From NCBI RefSeq assembly GCF_004745645.1, contig NZ_SRMB01000001.1, forward strand, positions 806,001 through 870,000: DNA of 64,000 nucleotides, in the 5' to 3' direction. Each line of letters begins with the position of its first letter. Positions within the stretch are counted from its first letter, which is position 1. This document shows positions 26,736 to 36,366 of the stretch, in pieces. This stretch comes from Hymenobacter metallicola. GTDB lineage: Bacteria; Bacteroidota; Bacteroidia; Cytophagales; Hymenobacteraceae. The notes under the pieces were generated by a model. That model saw nothing but the letters and a program-made list of their open reading frames with translations, did no database searches and had not been told where the DNA came from. A program made the position numbers and the translations under genes.

Positions 26736-28394
26736 CTATTTGCCGCCGGGCCTGGTTTCTGCGGCCTGCGCGGTAATGACTTGATTTTCGAGGCTAAAGT
26801 TTTCGAAAACTACTACTGCGGAACTTGGCCCTTTGGCCAGTACTCCGACCCGGACGCCCCGGTCCCAGGGGGGCAGATAGGTGCCGTCGATGGGGCTGCT
26901 GATTCCGGGCATGTTTTGCCAGCTACGGCCACTATCGGCACTCCAGGAAAAGCGAAATGAATTACCTTTCTGGGTTTGTAAACGCAACGTGAGGGCCGCG
27001 TAAGCACTAGTGGGTAGTTTGGTTTCGCTCAACGTTTTCGACTTCCCCTTTTGCAGCTGCCACAGTTGGAGTTTACCATTGCCAGCTGTCAGGGCCAGCG
27101 TGTTTTCGGGGTCGCCGTGGGCGGCCAGGCCCGCCAGGGTACCGGCCACCAGCTTGCCCGGGTTGAGCACCGTCGTGGTAGCGGTGTAGTCGGCCGTGGA
27201 GGTTTGCTGGCCTAGTACGGCGCCGCTGTGCTGGGGGCGGGCCGTCAGAAACAGTTTGCCGCCGCGCACAACGGCCGTAGGCCGCTCCTCGACGGGCCAC
27301 TGCCAGGTAGGCAGCAGCGTGGGCTGGTCAAATTCGTCGCGCAGGTCGCGGGCCGTGAGGGCTGGAGCCGCTTGGGGGGGCACCGAACCGTCGCTGCGGA
27401 ACTCGGGCCAGTCGGAAGCCGTCCAGGCGAATTCGCTGATGACGCCCTGCCGGCCCACAAACTCAAAGCTGCCCGTATCGTAGGCGTGGTGCAGCATATA
27501 CCAGCGTTTGCCGCGGTTGAAGACAGTGCCGTGGCCAGGGCAGGCCCATTTTTCATTTTTGGTCAACACCGGGTTTTTGTCGTATTTCTCCCAGGGCCCC
27601 AGCAGGTTCTTGGCGCGGGCCACGCCAATACCATAGGTGCAGTTGTGGCCGCAGCAGCCGTTGCCGGCGTAAAACGCGTAGAAATACTCGTTGCGCTTGA
27701 TCATGCACACACCCTCAACCAGGTTGCCTTCCCAGGGGGCCGTGTTGCGAAACAACTCTTTTTTTTCGCCAAGCAGGGCCGTGTGTTCTTCGTTGAGGCG
27801 CTGGGCCCAAATAGGCGTAGGCCGCTGCACGCTGTTGCCGTCTTCCTTCCAAATCAGGTAAAGCTGTCCGTTCTCGTCGCGCATCGGAAATCCGTCGATA
27901 GAGCCGTTGGGCTGGCCTACCAGCGGACCGTGGTCGGTGTAGGGGCCCTCCGGCCGGTCGGCGCTGGCAATGCCTACGGCCAGGTTGCCGCCTTTTTGGT
28001 GAGCCGTGTAGTAGATGTAGGTTTTGTTGCCTTCCTGACTGATTTCCGGGGCCCAGAAATAGTAGTCGGCCCAAGTGGGCAGCTCCCCGGGGAATACGTG
28101 GCCCACCAGCTGCCAATCGGTCAGGTTAGTGGACTGCAGCAGGGGGAAGGCAGGCCCCCAGTTCGATGAGGTAGCCGTAGCCCAGTAGGTGTCACCTACT
28201 TTGGTGATGGAAGGGTCGGGAAAATCGCCGGGTAACACCGGATTGACAATGGAAATAGCCGGTGCCTCGGCTTCGGCAATGGTTTCAGCCGCGTGGGCCG
28301 TGGGCGTGCTAACGCTGGGCGTTGCGCTTTGGCAGGCGCCGAGTCCGCCCAGGGCCAGGACCAGGAGTAACGATGAATTAGAAGCTAGTGCCAT
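26736..28394 (-). CDS. GH43 lipoprotein with C-terminal beta-sandwich
   Basis: 552 residues from the ATG at 28394; an extra 13 codons upstream are unnecessary. The signal ends in a lipobox (GGLGAC), so the enzyme is probably anchored at the cell surface or in the periplasm. The five-bladed propeller carries the three acids of family GH43: Asp in PGDFPDPSI (base), Asp in GSIDGFPM (modulator) and Glu in LVEGVCM (acid). A second beta-sandwich domain of about 200 residues follows (from about 345), as in GH43 enzymes acting on xylan or arabinan side chains. It is the last gene of the minus-strand operon that starts with SusC. Confidence 0.9.
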   Translation of the reverse strand: MALASNSSLLLVLALGGLGACQSATPSVSTPTAHAAETIAEAEAPAISIVNPVLPGDFPDPSITKVGDTYWATATSSNWGPAFPLLQSTNLTDWQLVGHVFPGELPTWADYYFWAPEISQEGNKTYIYYTAHQKGGNLAVGIASADRPEGPYTDHGPLVGQPNGSIDGFPMRDENGQLYLIWKEDGNSVQRPTPIWAQRLNEEHTALLGEKKELFRNTAPWEGNLVEGVCMIKRNEYFYAFYAGNGCCGHNCTYGIGVARAKNLLGPWEKYDKNPVLTKNEKWACPGHGTVFNRGKRWYMLHHAYDTGSFEFVGRQGVISEFAWTASDWPEFRSDGSVPPQAAPALTARDLRDEFDQPTLLPTWQWPVEERPTAVVRGGKLFLTARPQHSGAVLGQQTSTADYTATTTVLNPGKLVAGTLAGLAAHGDPENTLALTAGNGKLQLWQLQKGKSKTLSETKLPTSAYAALTLRLQTQKGNSFRFSWSADSGRSWQNMPGISSPIDGTYLPPWDRGVRVGVLAKGPSSAVVVFENFSLENQVITAQAAETRPGGK

Positions 28395-28440
28395 GAAAAG
28401 GGAGTCGGGGGAAGAACGTGAAACAGGCCGCACCGCCGGG

Positions 28441-29490
28441 TTATTCGCCGGCAGGCTTGGCCAGCGCAGAGCCCGTAGCTACGGGCACGCCAAAGTTGGG
28501 CGTGCCATCCGCATTCCAGGTAAACTTCTGCATGCGGGGGCTTCGGTTGTCGCCGCAGCCCTGGCCTGGTAAGGGGTTGGCGTGGTAGATAAGCCAGTCT
28601 TCGGTGCCATCCTTGCTCTGAAAGAACCCGTTGTGGCCAGGCCCAAAAGCCTGAGCGGCCGGGTTTTTAACAAAAACCGGGGCGGCCGTCTTGGTCCACG
28701 CGCTGCGCTGCAAAGGGTCGGCGGTGCTGCTGGCCGAGAGCAGGCCCAGGGCGTAGTCGTCGGTGCTGCAGTGACTGGCAGAGTAGACAATAAACGTCTT
28801 GGTGCCGTGTTTAAGAATTTCAGGGCCTTCGTTTACGTCTGGGCTACCGTTCTGTTCCCAGCTATACTCAGGGCGGGAAAGCTCCACGCGGGGCCCGGTC
28901 AGGGTCCAGGGGGAGCTCATTTCGGCGATGTACAGGTTTTGCACCGGGCTGCTGGCTACCTCGTGGCCCGACCAGAGCAAGTAGCGCTTCCCGTTCTGCT
29001 CCAGCACCGTACCGTCAATGGCCCATAAGTCCTGGCCGGGTACCGCAATACGGCCTTTGTCAACCCAGGTACCCGTGGTGGGGTCGGGGTTGGCATTTTC
29101 CAGCACGTTGATGCGGTGCCCGTCGCAGCAGAGGGGGTCGGCGGAGTAGTAGATATACCACTTGCCGTCCAGAAAGTGCAGTTCGGGCGCCCAGATGTCG
29201 CGCTGGTTCACGCCCGCCTGCTGGGGCGTCCAGACGACGGTACTGACGGCCGAGCCCAGGTCCGACATCTTGGCCGTTTTGCGAATGACCAAGTTGTTGC
29301 CCGTCGTGTGCATGTAGTAGTACATGTCGCCCCGGCGGACAACCCAGGGGTCGGGGCCAGCCGGCAGCAGCGGGTTGGTAAAGGTGGTAGTGGTGGGCGA
29401 AACAACGGTAGGCTGCGCCGGAGCCGATTTCTGGCAGGCCAGGTTCAGGGCTAGCAGGGCCAGCGGCAGCAGACGAAACAAAGAAGGCAT
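28441..29490 (-). CDS. GH43 lipoprotein, single-domain
   Basis: 349 residues from the ATG at 29490 (MPSLFRLLPLALLALNLACQ), with lipobox LNLAC. The propeller motifs are PAGPDPWVVRRGDMYYYMHT with the base Asp, WAIDGTVLEQNGKRYLLWSG with the modulator Asp, and NEGPEILKH with the acid Glu. The layout is that of GH43 arabinanase or arabinofuranosidase-type enzymes. It lies 46 nt upstream of the second GH43 gene of the operon. A stem-loop at 29582-29620 separates it from susD. Confidence 0.9.
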   Translation of the reverse strand: MPSLFRLLPLALLALNLACQKSAPAQPTVVSPTTTTFTNPLLPAGPDPWVVRRGDMYYYMHTTGNNLVIRKTAKMSDLGSAVSTVVWTPQQAGVNQRDIWAPELHFLDGKWYIYYSADPLCCDGHRINVLENANPDPTTGTWVDKGRIAVPGQDLWAIDGTVLEQNGKRYLLWSGHEVASSPVQNLYIAEMSSPWTLTGPRVELSRPEYSWEQNGSPDVNEGPEILKHGTKTFIVYSASHCSTDDYALGLLSASSTADPLQRSAWTKTAAPVFVKNPAAQAFGPGHNGFFQSKDGTEDWLIYHANPLPGQGCGDNRSPRMQKFTWNADGTPNFGVPVATGSALAKPAGE

Positions 29491-29581
29491 GGGCAGGAAG
29501 GTAAGTACAAAACAAGGCCAGGACTCGGGGACACTACACGGGCGCAGGAATAGCCCCCTTGATGGGTAAGCTAGCAAACTG

Positions 29582-29620
29582 CCACGAGCCGCTCCGACGC
29601 GTAGCCGGAACGGCTCGTGG
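29582..29620 (-). promoter_or_regulatory. Intercistronic hairpin between susD and GH43
   Basis: A 10-bp perfect inverted repeat (29582-29591 with 29611-29620) 18 nt after the susD stop. No strong T run follows on the minus strand, so it looks like an attenuator or RNA-stabilising stem that could make SusCD more abundant than the hydrolases. Confidence 0.5.
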
Positions 29621-29638
29621 TTTACCCTGCTCGAGGAC

Positions 29639-31219
29639 CTACCACATGGGGTTTTGCTGCAGGCGGCCCAGGTCAACATCGGTCTGCACCAGAGGCAGCA
29701 GCCGCGACTTGCCAATGATAAAGTTGTTGAAGTCCGGGTCGTTGGCCTTCAGCTGATTTACTTTGGCCGGATCGGTAAGCATATCCCAGCGCTGTAAGTC
29801 AAACCAGCGCTGGCCCTCGCCGGTCAGCTCGGTCACCCGCTCGTGCATGAGCTGGGTGCGCAGCGCTTCCTTCGATAAGGTAGCGGGTAGATCGGTAAGG
29901 CCGGCCCGGCGCCGCACCCGGTTGACCAGCGGAATGGCGGCCAGGGTGTTGCCCTGCTCATTGAGGGCTTCAGCCTGTAGTAGCAACACGTCGGCAAAGC
30001 GCATCACCCGATGATTAACCGGCGAGTCGAAGTCTTCCTCGCTCCGGTAGTAATCAGTTTGGTACTTGCGCCAGTAGATGCGGGCCCGGTCGCGGGCGTC
30101 GCGGCCATAGCGGGTCAGGAAGCCTACTCCGTACACCAGGGTATCGGCATCGGCAATTCGGGTTGTCGGAAACTGGGTCAGGTCGCGGCGGTTGTAGAAC
30201 ACGGTAGCCGCCAGGCGCGGGTCGCGCTGGCCGGTAGCGGTGGGTTCCAGCAGCATTTCGCGCACCACCCAGGGCCGTACCTCGCCATCGTTGAAGCCCA
30301 GCGCCCCAAAAGGAGCGGGCACGCCCCAGAACTTGGAGCGCTGCCCGCCCTGCGAGGAGGTGGCATCCGGACCACCGCCCGCATCATTGCCGCCCTTGTT
30401 CACGTCGGAAAACTGGACTTCAAAGATGGATTCCTTGTTGTTTTCCGTGGTGTGGCGGAAGTTGTCGGTGTAGGCCGGCATCAGGTCGTAGGGGCCACTG
30501 ATAACCTGGGCAAACTGAGCCTGGGCCTCCGCCCAGCGCTTGTTTTGCATGTAGGCTTTGCCCAGCAGGGTAGTGGCGGCACCCTTGGTGGCCCGGCCCA
30601 CATTGTTGCCGGTGTACGTTTCGGGCAAATCGGGCTGGGCGGCCTGCAGGTCGCTGATGATCTGGTCCCACACCTGGGCTTCGTTTCCCTGCGGATACAC
30701 TTGGTTCAAATCGGAGGGCGGGGCCAGGGCCAGGGGCACATTGCCGTAGAGCGAGACGAGGTTGAAGTAGCTCAGGGCCCGCAGGAAGCGGGCTTCGGCC
30801 ACCACGCGGCGCTGCAGGCCGGCCTCCATGCCCTGAATAGCGGGCACGTAGGCAATGACCTGGTTGCAGCGGTAAATCGTGCGGTAATGGTCGCGCCAGA
30901 TATGTTGGGAGACTTCAAAGTTGTAGTTGGTTTGCACAAACTTGGTGAAGTCGGCCAGCTCCCCCCAGGGGCTTTGGCTAAAGCCGGTATCGTCGCGCAG
31001 GTCAAAGGCGAAGTTGAGCCAGCGCCGGTACATGCCCAGGCCTTGCAGGCCCGCGTAGCAGGCTGTGGAGGCTCTTACGGCATCGTCGCTGGTTTTCCAG
31101 GACGACTCGGTGGTGGGCAGGTTAGGATTGACCTGCTCGAGCAAGTTTTTCTCACAGGCTGCTAAGCTCAGGAGCAGGGCCCCGGCCAGGCCCAGCCGGG
31201 TTAGAAAAGTGGATTTCAT
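29639..31219 (-). CDS. susD: SusD/RagB family outer-membrane lipoprotein
   Basis: A 526-residue lipoprotein (signal ending LSLAAC, Cys at residue 22) that captures glycans at the cell surface and forms a lid on the SusC channel. Family features are NPNLPTTESSWKTSDDAVRAST at the N-terminus, helical TPR-like repeats, RAEARFLRALSYFNLV in the AEARFLRA form, and the C-terminal MHERVTELTGEGQRWFDLQRW. It begins 34 nt after the SusC stop. A susCD pair with glycoside hydrolases is the hallmark of a polysaccharide utilization locus. Confidence 0.95.
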   Translation of the reverse strand: MKSTFLTRLGLAGALLLSLAACEKNLLEQVNPNLPTTESSWKTSDDAVRASTACYAGLQGLGMYRRWLNFAFDLRDDTGFSQSPWGELADFTKFVQTNYNFEVSQHIWRDHYRTIYRCNQVIAYVPAIQGMEAGLQRRVVAEARFLRALSYFNLVSLYGNVPLALAPPSDLNQVYPQGNEAQVWDQIISDLQAAQPDLPETYTGNNVGRATKGAATTLLGKAYMQNKRWAEAQAQFAQVISGPYDLMPAYTDNFRHTTENNKESIFEVQFSDVNKGGNDAGGGPDATSSQGGQRSKFWGVPAPFGALGFNDGEVRPWVVREMLLEPTATGQRDPRLAATVFYNRRDLTQFPTTRIADADTLVYGVGFLTRYGRDARDRARIYWRKYQTDYYRSEEDFDSPVNHRVMRFADVLLLQAEALNEQGNTLAAIPLVNRVRRRAGLTDLPATLSKEALRTQLMHERVTELTGEGQRWFDLQRWDMLTDPAKVNQLKANDPDFNNFIIGKSRLLPLVQTDVDLGRLQQNPMW

Positions 31220-31253
31220 ATGGAGGTCTGCTTAAAAGTCGAGAGAAATGGCC

Positions 31254-34200
31254 CTAGAAACCGGCCTGAATACCCAGCGTGAACGAGCGTAGGTTGGGGT
31301 AAGAACCCTCGTCGACGCCGCGCGAGAGGTTATTTGCCAGCGAGTTAAAAGCGCCGCTGCCGACGGTTTCCGGGTCGAAGCCCGAGTAGTCGGTGAGCGT
31401 AAACAGGTTCTGGCTGGTCGCAAACACGCGCAGGGAGGCTACGTACTTGGTGCGTTCCAGCAGGGGCTTAGGCACCGTGAAGCCGAGCTGCAGATTTTTC
31501 AGGCGCAGGTAAGAACCATCCTCGAGCCAGCGGGTGGAGTTGAACTTAGCGTTGTTGCCGGGGGCAATACCGCCGTTGCCCCCCGAAACCAGGGCCCGGG
31601 GCGTGGTGTTGGACGGGTTGGAAGGAGTCCAGGGGGAGAAGTCCGCGCGGTAGTTGCCGTTGTCGTCGGTGCGGTCAAGCCAGTAGCGGCTCACGTTAAA
31701 CACGTCGTTGCCCTGCACGCCCTGGAAGAAAGCAGTCAGATCGAAGCCCCCGTAACCCAGGCTCAGGTTCAGGCCGTACTGGAGCTTGGGAAACACCCGC
31801 CCCACGTGGGCCCGGTCCCGGTCGTCGATGATGCCGTCGCTGTTGTTATCCTTGTAGCGCACGTCGCCGGGCTGCAGGCCAGCCGGGATGTTGCTCTCGC
31901 CCGTCTGGTAGATGCCGTCAAACTCGTAGAGGTAGAACGAGCCAATTTCGTGGCCCACTTCGGTGCGGGTAATTTCGTTAGGGCCGCCGTTAAAGAAGTT
32001 CGCCTTGCCCGAGGCGTCGCCGCCGGCCGTGCCCAGGTCCAGCACCGTGTTTTTGAGTGTCGTCAGGTTGGCCGTGGCCCCGTAGCGGAACTTGCCCCGG
32101 TCGTCGTTGTAGCCGAGCTGCAGCTCAAAGCCCTTGTTTTCCAACTTGCCCAGGTTGCGGAAGGGGTTGGGGCCGGCGTTGCCGAAGGTCAGGGCCAGAT
32201 CGGGGTTAATCAACGCATCGTAGGTTTGCGACACGTAATAATCGGCCGACAACGAGAGGCGGTTTTCCAGGAAACCCGCGTCGAAGCCCACGTTGGTGGT
32301 GCGGCGGTCTTCCCAGCGAATGTTGTTGCTGGCGTAGGCCGTCTGAATAGCGCCGTTCTGAATTCCGCTGCCCAGGATATAGTTGGCATTCGTATTTATA
32401 AAGCCCTGATACAGATACGAACCGCCGTAGGCGCCGTTCACCAGGTCGTTGCCCAGGCGGCCGTAGGAAGCCCGCAGCTTTAGATCGGAGAAGGCGCTCA
32501 GGTTCTGGAAAAACTGCTCTTTCGACACGCGCCAGCCCACCGATAGGGCCCCGAAGTTGCCATACTTCTCCGGGTCGAAGCGAGAGGAGCCGTCGCGCCG
32601 GAAAGCGGCCGTGAACAGGTAGCGCTGGTCGTAATCGTAGGTGAGCTGGGCAAAGTAGGAGCGCTTGGCCCAGACGTAGGCCGAGCCAATGACTTGCGGA
32701 GTCTGGTTGCCCGCATCCAGGGCCCAATAGTAAGTAGGCCCGGTGCCGTAGCCGAAGTTGACGCCGCGGGTGATTTCCTGGCGGAAGCGCTGCTGGCTGA
32801 AGCCTCCGACTGCGGTCAGGTTGTGCTGACCAAAGCTGCGGTCAAAGGTCAGGGTGTTTTCGGCCATGCCGAACAACTCGTTGCCCTGCGTTTCGCGGAA
32901 GCTCGACGGATCATTCACATTGTCGCCCCGCCGCCAAATGCCGTATTGACGCTTCTGCTGGTCATGAAAGCTATGGTATTCCGTGGCCAAGTTTAGGCGG
33001 TAGCGCAGAAAGTCAAACAGGGATACCTCGGCGTACACGTTGCCCTGTAAGCGGTTGGATGTCCCCGTGTCGTTGAGCAGGCTTTGCAGGGCCAGCGGGT
33101 TGGTGCCAAAGGTATTGGCGTTGTCGGTACCCACGGAAAAGCCCCCGGGGGAGGTTGGGTCATATACCCGCATGACGGGCAGCATGCGCACAATGTCGAT
33201 GAAGGGCAGCCCGTTCAGGCGGGTCTGGTTGGTGCGCGTGAGCAGGGCATTCTGGCCAACCCGGAGCCGGCCCCGGTTGAAGCCCGTGTTGACGCGGAAG
33301 CTGTAACGCTCGAACTTAGGCCCTTCCACGGTGCCCTTCTGATTGAAGTAGCCCCCGGAAACGTTGAAGTTGGAATTAGGCCCGCCCCCGGAAAAGCCGA
33401 GGTTGTAATCCTGAATGGAGCCCTGCTGGAAAAACTCGTCCTGCCAGTCCGTGTCGACTCCGGCCGGAGGGTTGGCAGCGTACGGCTGGGGCGCGAGGCC
33501 CGCATTCTGGTACGCCTGCCGGTTGATGGCGGCCCACTGCGAGGCGTTGGTTAACTCCAGGCGGTTCACCAGGTTCTGCACGCCGCCGTTGGCGCTAAAC
33601 GTAATACTGGGAATGCCGGCCTTCCCTTTTTTGGTCGTGATAATAATTACACCATTGGCCCCGGAGGCGCCATAGGGAGCCAGGGCGGCGGCATCTTTGA
33701 GCACCTGCACCGATTCAACATCAGCTGGGTTGAAGTCGCGCTGTCCACCCTGGCCTTGTACCCACAGCCCGTCGATGACGTAGAGCGGGCCGCTGCCGCT
33801 GGCAACCGTGCCCAGGCCACGGATGTTGATATTCGGTGCCTGCCCCGGCTGGCCCGAGTTGGATACCTGCACGCCGGGCAGACGGCCCTGAATAGCTTCC
33901 CCGACGCTAGCCACCGGGGCCCGCCGTACTTCCTGGGCCCCCACGCTGGCCACCGAGCCGGTTACTTCCTGGCGGTTCTGCGTCAGGTAGCCCACTACCA
34001 CCACGTCATTAAGCAACTTGGCATCCACGGCCAGGGCCACATTTACTTCGCTGCGCCCACTCACGGGTACTTCCTGGCTAAGGTAGCCCACAAAGGAAAA
34101 GGTCAGCGTTGCGTTGTCGGCCACCGTGAGCGAGTAGCGCCCGTCAGCATCGGTCGTGCTGCCATTGGTCGTGCCCTTTTCAAGTACGGTTACCCCGGGC

Positions 34201-34388
34201 ATTGGCTGGCCTTTTTCGTCCAGGACGCGCCCCGTTACGGGGGCTGCCACCGGGGTTTCACGGCTCGGCAGACAAGCGGCTGCCAGCCGGCTGGGCGCGG
34301 CCAGGGGCGAGGCCGTCGGCAACCAGAGCAAACCACACAGAGTCACGGGTGCTGAGAGCCTCCGGAGCTTAAGTAGGGAGTTTTTCAT
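31254..34388 (-). CDS. susC: SusC/RagA TonB-dependent outer-membrane transporter
   Basis: 1044 residues. After a signal peptide come a carboxypeptidase-regulatory-like domain (about 50-125; GRVLDEKGQPMPGVTVLEKGT, DGRYSL), a TonB-box-like DVVVVGYLTQ, the plug (LPGVQV, NIRGLGT, PLYVIDG, SVQVLKDAAALAPYGASGANGVIIITTKKGK) and a 22-strand barrel ending in a terminal phenylalanine. The plug's GVIIITTKKGK is the SusC signature. It imports oligosaccharides produced at the surface. It is the first gene of the minus-strand operon; two operator palindromes lie 46-85 nt upstream of its start. Confidence 0.96.
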   Translation of the reverse strand: MKNSLLKLRRLSAPVTLCGLLWLPTASPLAAPSRLAAACLPSRETPVAAPVTGRVLDEKGQPMPGVTVLEKGTTNGSTTDADGRYSLTVADNATLTFSFVGYLSQEVPVSGRSEVNVALAVDAKLLNDVVVVGYLTQNRQEVTGSVASVGAQEVRRAPVASVGEAIQGRLPGVQVSNSGQPGQAPNINIRGLGTVASGSGPLYVIDGLWVQGQGGQRDFNPADVESVQVLKDAAALAPYGASGANGVIIITTKKGKAGIPSITFSANGGVQNLVNRLELTNASQWAAINRQAYQNAGLAPQPYAANPPAGVDTDWQDEFFQQGSIQDYNLGFSGGGPNSNFNVSGGYFNQKGTVEGPKFERYSFRVNTGFNRGRLRVGQNALLTRTNQTRLNGLPFIDIVRMLPVMRVYDPTSPGGFSVGTDNANTFGTNPLALQSLLNDTGTSNRLQGNVYAEVSLFDFLRYRLNLATEYHSFHDQQKRQYGIWRRGDNVNDPSSFRETQGNELFGMAENTLTFDRSFGQHNLTAVGGFSQQRFRQEITRGVNFGYGTGPTYYWALDAGNQTPQVIGSAYVWAKRSYFAQLTYDYDQRYLFTAAFRRDGSSRFDPEKYGNFGALSVGWRVSKEQFFQNLSAFSDLKLRASYGRLGNDLVNGAYGGSYLYQGFINTNANYILGSGIQNGAIQTAYASNNIRWEDRRTTNVGFDAGFLENRLSLSADYYVSQTYDALINPDLALTFGNAGPNPFRNLGKLENKGFELQLGYNDDRGKFRYGATANLTTLKNTVLDLGTAGGDASGKANFFNGGPNEITRTEVGHEIGSFYLYEFDGIYQTGESNIPAGLQPGDVRYKDNNSDGIIDDRDRAHVGRVFPKLQYGLNLSLGYGGFDLTAFFQGVQGNDVFNVSRYWLDRTDDNGNYRADFSPWTPSNPSNTTPRALVSGGNGGIAPGNNAKFNSTRWLEDGSYLRLKNLQLGFTVPKPLLERTKYVASLRVFATSQNLFTLTDYSGFDPETVGSGAFNSLANNLSRGVDEGSYPNLRSFTLGIQAGF

Positions 34389-34433
34389 GGAGTGATGGGT
34401 AGGATTAGGAGGAGAGAAAGAGTGCGAATAGTA

Positions 34434-34445
34434 GCAAACGTTTGC
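34434..34445. promoter_or_regulatory. Operator O1 (GCAAACGTTTGC)
   Basis: Perfect 12-bp palindrome 46 nt upstream of the SusC start, of the LacI/GalR operator type. Probable binding site for the LacI-family regulator encoded at 37589-38614. Confidence 0.75.
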
Positions 34446-34461
34446 AGGTCGACGGCTTTCG

Positions 34462-34473
34462 GCAAACGTTTGC
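34462..34473. promoter_or_regulatory. Operator O2 (GCAAACGTTTGC)
   Basis: Second identical palindrome, 28 bp (centre to centre) from O1. This spacing is about 2.7 helical turns, so two dimers could sit side by side in the SusC control region. Confidence 0.75.
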
Positions 34474-34710
34474 GTTGAGGGAAGCTAAAAGGACACATTA
34501 CCCGGCGCTACCCCATGGCGTAGCGTGCTGGGGCGCGTGGCTGACCAGGCGAAATTGTACCGCGTTCTGCGTAACGTTAGAGACAAAGCGAAGAAATGTC
34601 AAGAAATAATATAAAGTATTTGCAATAGATTTCTATTGCCGAGCTTGCTAACTGCCACCAAGGGGGCGGCTGTTCCGTCTGGCGGTACAGCCAAGCGGTG
34701 GGTATCGGTT

Positions 34711-34724
34711 TGCAAACGTTTGCA
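34711..34724. promoter_or_regulatory. Operator O3 (TGCAAACGTTTGCA)
   Basis: A 14-bp palindrome with the same core, about 320 nt upstream of the SusC start and just downstream of the GH5-like gene's stop. It could serve as an auxiliary site for looping with O1/O2. Confidence 0.65.
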
Positions 34725-34804
34725 TGATGCTTGCGCATGCACCCCGGCTGGTGAACGGGTTAACGACGGGTGATGTACGGGTTAAAGTGCTATGAAGTAG
34801 AATC

Positions 34805-35926
34805 TTAGGGTGTCTTACTTGCTGGTTGCCGGCCATTCAGTTTCCGGATTAGTTCTGCTTCGTCGGCCCGGTAGGGAGTTCCATCGCGCCGGAAGACCTC
34901 ATGAAACCACTCGGTGGGCTCACTGCCATCCGGCAAGGGGGTATCCCACTGGTATTTGGTGTTGGTCTTACCGTCAACCAGTCCCCAATTAATGGCGCCC
35001 ACATTTTGCTTGTTAAGCAGCGGCATGATGGTCGCGAAGCGGGAGTTGCGGGGCCGGGCCATGTACTCGGTGCAAATCAAAGGGCGGCCGTGCGTTTCGA
35101 GCAACTCGATAAGGCGCTGGTGCGTGGCCACGTCGTCGTAGCTGTGGTAGGTAATGATATCGGAGTGCAGCGCCTGATACGTGTTCAGCGCCTGAAAATC
35201 CCAGGCCCAGAGCCCTACGCTTAGCGGCTGATCCGGATTGACAGCCCGTGCCCAGGCGAATACGTTACGCAGCAGCGGGAGGGAGGCCATTAGCTTGCCA
35301 CTGTTGCCGGGTTCGTTATACAAATCCCAGAGTAATACTCGTTTATCGTGCTTGAACGTGGTGAGTATATCCTGCACGTACGGCTTTAACTTGCTAAACG
35401 TGAGCGAATCGCGCGAGGCAGGGTCGCCCGGGTCCTGCAGCCAGCCCGAATTATGAATACCCGGCTTGGGCAGGGGCTGAGTCCCGGTGTTGGCTTCCTT
35501 GTTCCAGCAGTCGTCGAAAAAGACGAACATGGTCTGAATGCGGTGCTTGTCGGCCAGGGCCAGGTACGCATTGATCCGCTCCTTAAACCCTTGCGGATCC
35601 TGTTGCCAAGCCAGGCTGTGCAGAAAAACGCGCATGGTATTAAAGCCAATGCCGGCTGCGTAGCCCAGTTCCCGGTCGATGGTAGTCGGGTCAAAGGTGG
35701 CGGCCTGCCACATTTCCAGCTGGTTAATAGCCGTACTGGGCGTAAAATTGGCCCCACTGATCCAGGGGTGAGCCCGGTACCAGGCCTGGGCTTTTTCGGC
35801 TGGCCAGCGCTGATCCGCCAGAACCGCCACGGCCCCGCCTATGCCCTTGGTTTTTACTTTGGTTTTCTGCGCATAAGAACCCTGGGTAGAAGTCAGGACC
35901 AGCAGGATGAGTAGCAGTTTTTTCAT
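34805..35926 (-). CDS. GH5-like secreted glycoside hydrolase
   Basis: 373 residues from the ATG at 35926 (MKKLLLILLVLTSTQGSYAQ, a signal peptide). It folds as a (beta/alpha)8 barrel of clan GH-A. The acid/base Glu lies in LLWDLYNEPGNSG, and the nucleophile Glu in RPLICTEYMARP, with TYHSYDD between them. Relatives are annotated as cellulase-family (GH5-like) or 1,4-beta-xylanase-type; the exact subfamily cannot be given. An operator precedes the gene (O4). It is on the same strand as susC but separated from it by a 416-nt control region with three operators. Confidence 0.85.
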   Translation of the reverse strand: MKKLLLILLVLTSTQGSYAQKTKVKTKGIGGAVAVLADQRWPAEKAQAWYRAHPWISGANFTPSTAINQLEMWQAATFDPTTIDRELGYAAGIGFNTMRVFLHSLAWQQDPQGFKERINAYLALADKHRIQTMFVFFDDCWNKEANTGTQPLPKPGIHNSGWLQDPGDPASRDSLTFSKLKPYVQDILTTFKHDKRVLLWDLYNEPGNSGKLMASLPLLRNVFAWARAVNPDQPLSVGLWAWDFQALNTYQALHSDIITYHSYDDVATHQRLIELLETHGRPLICTEYMARPRNSRFATIMPLLNKQNVGAINWGLVDGKTNTKYQWDTPLPDGSEPTEWFHEVFRRDGTPYRADEAELIRKLNGRQPASKTP

Positions 35927-35965
35927 GAGTCGGAAGATAAGGGGCAGCATTATCAGTATTAGCCG

Positions 35966-35977
35966 GCAAACGTTTGT
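35966..35977. promoter_or_regulatory. Operator O4 (GCAAACGTTTGT)
   Basis: Eleven of 12 bases match the palindrome. It lies 39 nt upstream of the GH5-like start, the same distance range as O1 from SusC. Confidence 0.7.
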
Positions 35978-36189
35978 GTGGCCAATAACCTGGGTAGTGG
36001 ATGCTAGCCTGGGCCACTAGGGAATCTCGGAGACACAGCGGAATATTTACGGTAAGTGCCTGTTCGTGAAATATCCAGTCCGATTTCCATGTTGGGCAGA
36101 AGCTTAATTTTACTGAGTTAAGTCCCTATTCGGGCTGGTTTTCGCAGGACAAGGAACAAAATAGTAGCTGAGCTTACGGTGTTATACCC
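35978..36189. other. Divergent control region, AT-rich
   Basis: Between operators O4 and O5 and between the divergent GH5-like and GH43 genes. It must carry promoters for both but no clear TAnnTTTG pair was recognised; no short gene or hairpin seen. Confidence 0.35.
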
Positions 36190-36201
36190 GCAAACGTTTG
36201 C
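36190..36201. promoter_or_regulatory. Operator O5 (GCAAACGTTTGC)
   Basis: Perfect palindrome upstream of the plus-strand GH43 gene (start at 36367). It shares the divergent region with O4. Confidence 0.7.
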
Positions 36202-36366
36202 ATAATTTTTCTTATGCTTGTTACCAGCTTGCCTCAGGGCTCTGGCGGCCGCCGCCGGCCAGTGCTGCTTGAATCGGCCTAGGGGGATTGTATCAATTTG
36301 AAAAACAGTCTATTACTCTCCGTTTGCTTCTCATTCTGGCCCATACCTCACCCATACTTTTCGCTT

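Noticed and set aside
34648..34836. 62-codon frame across operator O3
   Set aside because: It overlaps the end of the GH5-like gene and a control element; the product is without any recognisable pattern.
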